Notes under the pieces: generated by a model
What the model was told of the DNA's origin: nothing
Databases searched by the model: none
Seen by the model: only the letters and a program-made list of their open reading frames with translations
Shown: positions 52,334-59,647 of the stretch, in pieces
Layout of the letters: each line of letters opens with the position of its first letter
Numbering within the stretch: the stretch's first letter is position 1
Source: Anaerocolumna xylanovorans DSM 12503
GTDB lineage: Bacteria > Bacillota > Clostridia > Lachnospirales > Lachnospiraceae
Length of the DNA stretch: 64,000 bases
Assembly (NCBI RefSeq): GCF_900143645.1
Contig: NZ_FRFD01000006.1
Location: 124,001-188,000, forward strand
Direction of reading: 5' to 3'
Made by a program: the position numbers and the translations under genes

Positions 52334-53650
52334 ATGTATGAACAAATGTTACATGAAAGTAACTGCGATGTGGTTGTGGTGGGTGCAGGTCCTTCTGGAA
52401 TATCAGCGGCAATAGCGGCAGCGAGAAACGGTACTAAAGTCATCCTTCTTGAGGAAGATTCCCTTCCCGGCGGAGCCCCTGTAGATATGTATGTCTGCAT
52501 GACATGCGGTGATCCGCGTGTGGGCATTTATAGAGAATTGCTGGACTTTTTGAATGAAAACCATACCATTGATATGGAGCCGGTCATTCCCTTTCATGCA
52601 GGAATGGACGATAATAATCATTGGTGGATGCCGTATTCTTACGCACATACCATCAGTCATTTTCTAAGCCAAGAGCCGAATATCCGGTTGATTACGGGTG
52701 TACGTGCTACAAGTATATTATGTAAAGAGGATTCTAACGGACAAAAAAAAGTATCGGGTGTTATTGCGAGCCACGGATTTGGTACTCAGCCGTTGGTAAT
52801 TCATGCGAAGGTTACGATTGATTCGACCGGAACAGGTATACTGGCTGAAATGGCTGGGTGCGATGTAAGATATGGAGCTGATACAAAGGCGGATTTTGGT
52901 GAAGAATATGCCCCCGATGAAAGAAATAATCGAGTAATGCCCTGTACCCTGATGTATATCACACAACGCATGAGTGGAGATACTATGCCGGATTTTTCGG
53001 ATTTCAGAGGCGGCGGATTTGTTGAAGATAAACTTTATAATTGGTCATCCAGTATATATACGGAAGCTTTGGCCAGGAATAAAGGAATTTATCTCCATTG
53101 GGGAGCAACTGTAGAATGTGCGGATACAAGGGATGATATGCTTTTGGGAGAAGCATATATGCAGGCGCTGGTTCAGATAGAACATAATGCGAAAACTTGG
53201 TATGAGCATGGATTTACTGTACAGGCAGCACCTAAAATCGGTGTGCGGGAATGCCGGCGTGTGATGGGAGACTATGTCTTAACGATATATGATATGCTTA
53301 AAGGGAATTTTGAATATGATACGATAGCTGTCAGTAATTATGGCGTTGATTTATGGGGCTCTGCAAAGATTGATGAAAAAGGACTTAACAAAAAGTTTCG
53401 GACTTATGGCATTCCATATAGAAGCCTGCTTCCCAAACATACCGAAGGTCTTTTAATAGCCGGAAAATGTATCAGCGGCTCCCGCTTTGCATGCAGCTCC
53501 TATCGCGTACAGCCTATTGTGGCCTCCATAGGCCAGGCATGCGGAACGGCTGCGGCAATCAGTGTCAAAGATAATATCCAATTACGTGAAGTGTCTGTTA
53601 CAAAAGTTCAGTCTATATTACAAAAATGTGGAGTGATAGATAGTTTATAA
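52334..53650 (+). CDS. FAD-dependent oxidoreductase (FAD_oxidored family)
   Basis: About 438 residues from the ATG at 52334; ATGs at 52313 and 52322 are possible and no start has an ideal binding site. The N-terminal dinucleotide fold is CDVVVVGAGPSGISAAIAAARNGTKVILLEE. GGAPVDMYVCMTCGDPRVG follows, and the C-terminal flavin contact is TEGLLIAGKCISGSRFACSSYRVQPIVASIGQACGTAAA. This matches the FAD_oxidored group (PF12831), soluble enzymes with mostly unknown substrates. Its place between the transporter and glycyl radical genes suggests it oxidises or reduces the imported sugar or its product. That is inference. Confidence 0.85.
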   Translation: MYEQMLHESNCDVVVVGAGPSGISAAIAAARNGTKVILLEEDSLPGGAPVDMYVCMTCGDPRVGIYRELLDFLNENHTIDMEPVIPFHAGMDDNNHWWMPYSYAHTISHFLSQEPNIRLITGVRATSILCKEDSNGQKKVSGVIASHGFGTQPLVIHAKVTIDSTGTGILAEMAGCDVRYGADTKADFGEEYAPDERNNRVMPCTLMYITQRMSGDTMPDFSDFRGGGFVEDKLYNWSSSIYTEALARNKGIYLHWGATVECADTRDDMLLGEAYMQALVQIEHNAKTWYEHGFTVQAAPKIGVRECRRVMGDYVLTIYDMLKGNFEYDTIAVSNYGVDLWGSAKIDEKGLNKKFRTYGIPYRSLLPKHTEGLLIAGKCISGSRFACSSYRVQPIVASIGQACGTAAAISVKDNIQLREVSVTKVQSILQKCGVIDSL

Positions 53651-53655
53651 TGAAA

Positions 53656-53740
53656 CTTTAAAGACATATCCATATGAAAGTCAATATTAAACAGAAAGCG
53701 GCATAGATTTTGGATAGTCCTGCCCCCATCCAAATATCTT
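53656..53740 (+). repeat. duplicated scar of the binding-protein 3' end and leader hairpin
   Basis: TTTAAAGACATATCCATATG followed by AAAGTCAATATTAAA nearly repeats the end of the LipO-type gene at 52222-52256; translated it gives LKTYPYESQ against LKTHPYEGQ in the real protein. A hairpin TTTGGAT (53709-53715) / ATCCAAA (53728-53734) and ATCCAAATATCTT follow, like GTCCAAGCATCTT after the original hairpin. It points to a past duplication in the operon. Confidence 0.75.
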
Positions 53741-53758
53741 AAGAACGGGAGGTTTGCC

Positions 53759-54718
53759 ATGAAGCTTAAAGAACAAAGGGAAGTGTTTGAGAGAGAGAAA
53801 CAGATATATGAAAGCTGCAAGGTGAAATTCCTTGGTGTAGATGGATTTGATGTTTATAATTCTTCCATTCCGTTTTATTGGAATGGTAAAAGGTACATTT
53901 ACGGAAGAGTTGAGAAGAGGAATGAATGGGCGAGGTCCTGGGCAAGACTTTTTGAAGAAACCGGCAGGGATGAATGGACATTGGTACAAGGTGATATGAT
54001 TTACCAGCTGGAAGACCCCTACATAGCAGTTATTAATAGAGAGCTGATTCTTGGAGGTACTCACGTAAGGAAGAAACAAGGAGTCGTTGATACCTATTAC
54101 GGGTATTTTTACAGAGGTGAAGATATACATGATTTGAACTATTTTACCACAGGTCCGGATTATATGAAGGATATCCGTTTGGTTCAACTAAAAGACAACA
54201 GGGTGGGTGTGTTTTCCAGACCCAGGAGTGAGGAAATCAGAGCCCTTCACGGAAGCGAATCCATAATCGGGTTTGCGGTAATAAACGATATCAGTGAATT
54301 GAATGCCGATGTTATCAATAATGCAGCAAAGATCGACGGTCTGTTTGAAGAGGATGAATGGGGCGGCTGTAACCAGTGCTATTATCTGGACAGTGGAAAA
54401 ATCGGTGTTATCGGACATAAGAGTTATAAAAGAACCGATAAAGATGGAAAGGACATTCTGGCATATATGAACATGTCCTTTGTATATGACATGAAAGAGC
54501 ACAAGGCTTTGGATGTCAAGATTATCGGAACCAGAAGCTGTTATCCGGAAGGTCCTGCAAAAACGCCGGCTCTGGTGGATTGCGCTTTTACATCCGGAAT
54601 TGTAATGCGGGAGGATGGCAAAGCAGACTTGTACAGTGGTATCGGCGATGCGGAAGTTGGAAGGATCGTAATTGATTATCCCTTTGAGGGATATGGCAAA
54701 ATAGTAAGCACAATATAA
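53759..54718 (+). CDS. second DUF1861 family beta-propeller protein
   Basis: 319 residues. It shares all main blocks with the first copy: YNSSIPFYWNGKRYIYGRV, DPYIAVINRELILGGT, YMKDIRLVQLKDNRVGVFSRP, DEWGGCNQCYYL, CYPEGPAKTPALVDCAFTSGI and YSGIGDAEVGRIVI. Overall identity is moderate, so the two are old paralogues and may handle different linkages. GGGAGG lies 7 bases before the ATG. No signal peptide. It follows the duplicated scar described at 53656. Confidence 0.82.
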   Translation: MKLKEQREVFEREKQIYESCKVKFLGVDGFDVYNSSIPFYWNGKRYIYGRVEKRNEWARSWARLFEETGRDEWTLVQGDMIYQLEDPYIAVINRELILGGTHVRKKQGVVDTYYGYFYRGEDIHDLNYFTTGPDYMKDIRLVQLKDNRVGVFSRPRSEEIRALHGSESIIGFAVINDISELNADVINNAAKIDGLFEEDEWGGCNQCYYLDSGKIGVIGHKSYKRTDKDGKDILAYMNMSFVYDMKEHKALDVKIIGTRSCYPEGPAKTPALVDCAFTSGIVMREDGKADLYSGIGDAEVGRIVIDYPFEGYGKIVSTI

Positions 54719-54764
54719 CAGCAGGAATGCTTGGATAAGCAGAAAGTAGAATGCAGCGCACATC

Positions 54765-55640
54765 ATGAATAATAGTTTTGGTATGATAGCGGATATACAA
54801 AGATGTTCCACCCATGACGGACCGGGAATACGGACAACGGTTTTTTTAAAAGGCTGTAATCTCCGCTGTGCATGGTGCCACAACCCGGAAACGGTTGATA
54901 GCAGGGAAGAATGGATGTACTATCCCGAAAAGTGTATTGGATGCGGTTTATGCAGTGAAGGCTGTTATTCCGGAGCCAAGGTGCTTTGCGGCAGAAAGAT
55001 GACAGTGGAAGAGGTTATACGGACAGTAAAACTTGATGAGCCGTATTATTCCGGCGGAGGAGGAATGACAATTTCCGGCGGGGAGCCGCTATTGCAGCCG
55101 GAATTTACTTACAGGCTCCTGGAGGCAGCAAAGAATTGCGGTATACATGCTGCCATAGAAACCAATTTGACATTACCTTGGAAAACAGCAGAACCGATTG
55201 CAGAGCTTTGTGATTTGGTGATGATGGATATAAAATTATGGCAGGCGGATTTGCACCGGAAATGGACGGGCGGTGATAACCGGAATGTATTAGCCGGCCT
55301 AAAGGAATTATCGGCCAGAAAGAAACCTGTCATAGTAAGGACGCCGGTTATTCCCACTGTAAATGACAGGGTGGAAGAAATAAGCTGTATTGCTGAATTT
55401 GCAGCAGGATTTGATAATGTATTGTACTACGAACTGCTGCCTTACCATCCGCTTGGACAGTCCAAACAGCTGAAGGAAGGAGCATTCAAGCCGGAAATAT
55501 TTGAAAAACCGGATAATTCTACAATGCTTAAGCTTGCATCAGCAGCCAGGAGTTATGGTATTAAGGTTTTGGTAGCGGGAAAAGAAATGCGGGACATTAT
55601 GGATTATAATCCAAAGAAGGAGTCAGGATGGATAGAATGA
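54765..55640 (+). CDS. glycyl radical enzyme activase (radical SAM)
   Basis: 291 residues. The radical SAM motif CNLRCAWC (CxxxCxxC) lies near residue 33, preceded by STHDGPGIRTTVFLKG, the activase hallmark. One extra Fe-S site CIGCGLCSEGC follows; most glycyl radical activases outside the PFL type carry two such sites. GGGMTISGGEPLLQPEF is the SAM-binding region. It generates the glycyl radical on the enzyme encoded next, with which it overlaps by 13 bases. No clear ribosome binding site precedes the ATG. Confidence 0.93.
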   Translation: MNNSFGMIADIQRCSTHDGPGIRTTVFLKGCNLRCAWCHNPETVDSREEWMYYPEKCIGCGLCSEGCYSGAKVLCGRKMTVEEVIRTVKLDEPYYSGGGGMTISGGEPLLQPEFTYRLLEAAKNCGIHAAIETNLTLPWKTAEPIAELCDLVMMDIKLWQADLHRKWTGGDNRNVLAGLKELSARKKPVIVRTPVIPTVNDRVEEISCIAEFAAGFDNVLYYELLPYHPLGQSKQLKEGAFKPEIFEKPDNSTMLKLASAARSYGIKVLVAGKEMRDIMDYNPKKESGWIE

Positions 55641-57775
55641 CATGGCAGGACAGGGCTGATCTGCTGCGTAAGAAGAAGGTGCAGCATACCCAGCAAAAGA
55701 AAGAAAAAAACGGATTTATGGATGCTGACGATTATGGTACGGTTCCTATGCCTGACAGCTTTACTTTTCAGGCAATACCAAATCACAGCAATGGTGGATT
55801 TTACGGTCCTACAGGGTGGTCTGTTAACTTTGAAGCATATATGAAAGAGTATCCGGTATATGTTGACCCCCTTGAGATATTATGCGGAAGATGGCGGGGG
55901 ATGTTGATTCAGCATGCCAAGGGGTGGCCGCAGGATCTGTATCCGTATGAGGAATTAAAAAGGGAGCAGGAACTTTATGGCATTACAACCGGTATTGGTG
56001 CGGATTCTCATTTTGCCGGAGATTTTTCCATTGGACTGGCTTTAGGCTGGGGAGGCTTGCTTTCTAAGGTACGCGATTACAGGGACCTTCACGGTGAAGA
56101 AAAAAAGGAATTTTATGATGCCGAGGAACGAATCATTCTGACGATACAACACTGGATAGGGCGTCATATTGAGGAAATTAAAAGACTGCTCGAGGAAGAA
56201 AAAACGCCGGAAATCCGGGAAACCCTTGAAAAGATGCTAAGGTGCAACGAATGGGTGATAGAAGGTGCGCCCAGAACCTTTCTGGAGGCCTGCCAGTGGG
56301 TGGCCTGGTTTGCCACGGTGTCCAGGATATATGACAGAGACGGCGCGGGCTTTAATCTGGATGTACTTCTTTTGCCTTATTATGAAAGGGATACAGCAGC
56401 AGGAATACTGGATGACGGGGAGGCAAGATTTATAATTGCCAATCTTTTGCTCATTGACACCCATTACTATCAGGTATCCGGAGCAGATATAGATGGAAAC
56501 GATTTAACAAACCACTTGTCCTATCTGGTATTGGAGGGAGCACATATGCTCAACATCTCCAATAATCTTACCGTAAGGTATCATGACAACATGGACAGGG
56601 AATTTTTTCATAAGGCAGTGGAGTATCTTTTTATAGACAAAAATGGATGGCCAAGGTTCTCAGGGGATACCGGTCTTATGAACTACCAGAAGAATAAAGG
56701 GGTTACCAAGGGCGACGCCAGAAACCGTATTGCCGTCGGCTGTAACTGGATGGCGGTACCGGGTAAGGAATATCCTTTAAATGACTGTATCAAGATCAAT
56801 GTGGCAAAGGTACTTGACATTGCCTATCATCAGATGATGCAGGGAGAGGATTATTCTCTTGAGAAATTGATGAAAATCTTTGAAGAACACCTAAAGCGTG
56901 CGGTGGAAGTGACTGCCAAAGGAATAGACATTCATTTCAAACATATGCACAAGGTAATGCCGGAGCTGGTTTTGGATCTGATTATGCATGGGACCCTTGA
57001 GAAGGGCCTTAACATAAGCCAATGTGCACAACTTTGCACAGTGGGCATTGACGGAGTGGGTCTGGGAACTATTGCCGACTCGCTGGCAGCCATAGAACAG
57101 CGGATAGTTTTGGAAAAGAAGCTTTCCTGGCAGGAGCTGTACAAGGCAATACAAAGTAACTTTGAGGGTGTATCCGGTGAACGTACCCGATTGATGCTTA
57201 GAGCCTCTGAGCGTTACTGTCAGGGGGATTCTCTGGGAGATAAGTGGGCAGTCAGAGTCAGTGAACTTTTTGCCAGACTTGTAAAGGAACAGCCGGTACC
57301 GGAGGGCAGGGAACTGATTCCGGGATGGTTTTCCTGGTCCAGCACTATCATGTTTGGCAAACAGGTCGGAGCCACCGCCGACGGACGCAGGGCCTTTACT
57401 CCCGTTACCCATGGAGCGAATCCCAATCCGGGTTTTCGAAAAGACGGAGCTCCCACCTCCATGGCTACGGGTATAGCGAAAGTCCAACCGGGTTATGGCA
57501 ATGCGGCACCTCTTCAACTTGAGATGGATCCCCACCTGTCGGCTCAGGAAGGCGGTGTGGAAAAGGTAATGCAGCTGCTGAAAACTCATATGGATATGGG
57601 TGGTACCTTGATTAATATTAATGTTTTGGACAAAGAAAAACTGATGGAAGCCCATAGAGATCCGTCATTGCATCCGGACCTGGTTGTAAGAGTAACCGGA
57701 TTTACGGCATATTTTGCAACGCTGTCACCGGAATTCAGGCAGCTGGTAGTAGACCGGTTTGTGGAGGGCCTTTAG
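55628..57775 (+). CDS. glycyl radical enzyme of unassigned type
   Basis: 715 residues, shorter than the usual 760-850. The C-terminal radical loop is RVTGFTAYFATLS with Gly691 as the radical site. The active-site cysteine is Cys372 in VGCNWMAVPGKEY, aligned with GCVEPxxxGKE of dehydratases and lyases. Here the Glu two residues after Cys, the usual base, is replaced by Trp. PFL's Cys-Cys pair is also absent. Later GVGLGTIADSLAAIEQ and a core RFSGDTGLMNYQKNKGVTKGDARNRIA fit the family fold. A radical lyase, dehydratase-like or C-C cleaving reaction on a sugar-derived substrate is inferred from the operon; the reaction itself is unknown. Confidence 0.93.
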   Translation: MDRMTWQDRADLLRKKKVQHTQQKKEKNGFMDADDYGTVPMPDSFTFQAIPNHSNGGFYGPTGWSVNFEAYMKEYPVYVDPLEILCGRWRGMLIQHAKGWPQDLYPYEELKREQELYGITTGIGADSHFAGDFSIGLALGWGGLLSKVRDYRDLHGEEKKEFYDAEERIILTIQHWIGRHIEEIKRLLEEEKTPEIRETLEKMLRCNEWVIEGAPRTFLEACQWVAWFATVSRIYDRDGAGFNLDVLLLPYYERDTAAGILDDGEARFIIANLLLIDTHYYQVSGADIDGNDLTNHLSYLVLEGAHMLNISNNLTVRYHDNMDREFFHKAVEYLFIDKNGWPRFSGDTGLMNYQKNKGVTKGDARNRIAVGCNWMAVPGKEYPLNDCIKINVAKVLDIAYHQMMQGEDYSLEKLMKIFEEHLKRAVEVTAKGIDIHFKHMHKVMPELVLDLIMHGTLEKGLNISQCAQLCTVGIDGVGLGTIADSLAAIEQRIVLEKKLSWQELYKAIQSNFEGVSGERTRLMLRASERYCQGDSLGDKWAVRVSELFARLVKEQPVPEGRELIPGWFSWSSTIMFGKQVGATADGRRAFTPVTHGANPNPGFRKDGAPTSMATGIAKVQPGYGNAAPLQLEMDPHLSAQEGGVEKVMQLLKTHMDMGGTLININVLDKEKLMEAHRDPSLHPDLVVRVTGFTAYFATLSPEFRQLVVDRFVEGL

Positions 57776-57825
57776 AAGGATGTTTCAACAAGAAAGGATG
57801 GCTGCGGTAAGCAGCAGGTGTATAT

Positions 57826-58446
57826 ATGTTTAAGGAGAATGAGATTGTTTTATTTCAGGGAGACAGTGTGACTGACTGCGGCAGAAACAGGGAAGATGAA
57901 AATGATATGGGTCCCGGGTATCCTCTGCTGATTAGTTCGTGGCTTCAGGCCAGATATCCCGAAAAAAATATCCGCTTTATAAACAAGGGAATATCAGGAG
58001 ACAGGGTTTGTGATTTAGAGGCGAGATGGAATGAGGATTGTACCAGCCTGAATCCTACCTTTGTTTCTATCCTGATTGGCATCAATGATACATGGAGGCG
58101 TTATGACAGCAATAATCCGGTTTCAGCAAAAGATTTTGAAGATACGTATAGAAGAATCATCTCACAGGTAAAAGAAAAGACCGGTGCAAAAATAATGCTG
58201 TGCGAACCCTTTGTTCTGCCTTTTCCGGAGGACAGAACACAGTGGAGGGAGGATCTGGATCCAAAGATTCACGCTGTAAGGAATCTTGCCAGGGAATTTC
58301 AAACCCTGCTCTTACCTCTGGATGGACTATTCAACAGTGCCGCAGCGCAGAAAAGCCCGGAATTCTGGTCAGCGGACGGGGTACATCCTACCATGGCAGG
58401 CCATGGACTGATAGCACAGGAATGGCTTAGAAAAGCAGGATTTTGA
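57826..58446 (+). CDS. SGNH/GDSL hydrolase, probable carbohydrate esterase
   Basis: 206 residues. Block I is FQGDSVTDCGRN (nucleophile Ser), block II INKGISGDRV (Gly), block III ILIGINDTW (Asn) and block V ADGVHPTMAGH (Asp and His). No signal peptide, so it acts inside the cell, most likely removing acetyl groups from an imported glycan. It is the last gene of the operon, 50 bases after the glycyl radical gene, and is followed by a hairpin. Confidence 0.92.
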   Translation: MFKENEIVLFQGDSVTDCGRNREDENDMGPGYPLLISSWLQARYPEKNIRFINKGISGDRVCDLEARWNEDCTSLNPTFVSILIGINDTWRRYDSNNPVSAKDFEDTYRRIISQVKEKTGAKIMLCEPFVLPFPEDRTQWREDLDPKIHAVRNLAREFQTLLLPLDGLFNSAAAQKSPEFWSADGVHPTMAGHGLIAQEWLRKAGF

Positions 58447-58480
58447 TGGAATGCAGTAAAAACAGTATATTGTAAGTGCA

Positions 58481-58511
58481 AAGGCAGATACTCTGAAAAA
58501 GTATCTGCCTT
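58481..58511 (+). terminator. hairpin terminator at the end of the glycyl-radical operon
   Basis: AAGGCAGATACT (58481-58492) pairs perfectly with AGTATCTGCCTT (58500-58511) around CTGAAAA. The T-run is weak. The rest of the gap to 58679 shows no gene. Confidence 0.75.
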
Positions 58512-58679
58512 ATGTATTAGTATTCCTGATGCACCATAATTTCTGGTCAGAACTTATACCGCTACATAAAATCTTAATGGAAATTTAAGGAGGAGCATCT
58601 GGTTCTAAATGCTGCCGATATGGTAAAGTAATAGAAAGACTTTCTGATTACAGGAGAAAGATTGATAAGGGAGGTTGGT

Positions 58680-59474
58680 ATGTTACTTTTATTTTCGATA
58701 CTGTTTTTGATTGCAGGTATTTTCTGTGTGTCCTATACCTTAATAATAACAGCCTATTCCGGGGCAGGGACAGCCTTTTTATGGTTTTGGATTATGGCCG
58801 GGACGGGGAGCCTTATAGCCTCTGTACTTTTCATGGTATTGCATCGGAAGAATATTTCGTTTCACAGGATATGGTATTGGTTATTTCTGTTTTTGATCCT
58901 ATGTGCGGCCGGTGTGTTTCTTCTGGTGGAAGGGAATATTTATATTGCGGGGAGAGGGAAGGTTTCAAACAACGCAGAATACATGATAGTGCTGGGAGCC
59001 CAGGTTAGAGGAAAGACTGTCTCCAGAGCCCTTAAGAACCGCCTGGATACCGCCTGTAAGTATCTGAAGAAGAACACAGGAACAGTTGTTATCGTATCAG
59101 GAGGACAGGGAAGAGGAGAAGAGATATCCGAGGCGTTTGCTATGAAAAATTATCTGGAGAGTAAAGGGATTAATGGAGACCGGATATTGCAGGAGGATAC
59201 ATCGGTTAACACCTATGAGAATCTGAAAAACAGCAAAAAAATCATAGACAGCAGGGGGGACTTTAGAGACAGTTCCGGTAAGGTCGTTATAGTTACTAAT
59301 AGATTTCATGTTTTCCGGGCAACATGTCTTGCCAGAACCCAGGGAATTAAAGGAGTTCAGGGTCTTGGTGCACCCAATGATGATATTCTGACCCTGCATT
59401 ATTATGTCAGGGAATTTTTTGGAGTGATAAAGGATGTGCTGCATGGAAATATGAAATGGAATTGGCTGTCATAA
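58680..59474 (+). CDS. YdcF-like membrane protein (DUF218)
   Basis: About 264 residues. Three hydrophobic segments come first (LLLFSILFLIAGIFCVSYTL, FLWFWIMAGTGSLIASVLFMV, YWLFLFLILCAAGVFLLVEG), then a DUF218 domain (YMIVLGAQVRGKTVSRALKNRLDTA, VSGGQGRGEEISEA, DTSVNTYENLKNSKKII, VVIVTNRFHVFRA). AGGGAGG lies 5 bases before the ATG. Family members are linked to envelope or vancomycin-related functions (SanA, YdcF), but no activity is established here. It is monocistronic. Confidence 0.88.
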   Translation: MLLLFSILFLIAGIFCVSYTLIITAYSGAGTAFLWFWIMAGTGSLIASVLFMVLHRKNISFHRIWYWLFLFLILCAAGVFLLVEGNIYIAGRGKVSNNAEYMIVLGAQVRGKTVSRALKNRLDTACKYLKKNTGTVVIVSGGQGRGEEISEAFAMKNYLESKGINGDRILQEDTSVNTYENLKNSKKIIDSRGDFRDSSGKVVIVTNRFHVFRATCLARTQGIKGVQGLGAPNDDILTLHYYVREFFGVIKDVLHGNMKWNWLS

Positions 59475-59481
59475 GCTTTTA

Positions 59482-59502
59482 TTTTGTGCAAAGTGCACAA
59501 AA
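59482..59502. promoter_or_regulatory. perfect palindrome upstream of the amylopullulanase gene
   Basis: TTTTGTGCA (59482-59490) and TGCACAAAA (59494-59502) pair perfectly around AAG. TTGTGCA and TGCACAA also form the ends of the maltose-operon operator, but the spacing is 3 bases shorter. It could be an operator for the starch enzyme or a terminator of the YdcF gene. Confidence 0.4.
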
Positions 59503-59647
59503 AATCGCCATAAATTTTTTCGAAAAATTTCGAAAAAAATGTTCTTAAAAATCTTCTCCTATGATATGATAAGGTAGTGGACAATGCTGGAAGAGAAAAT
59601 CAAACTTTCTTCCTAAAAAATTCCATTATAAGAAAAGGAGAAGGTAT

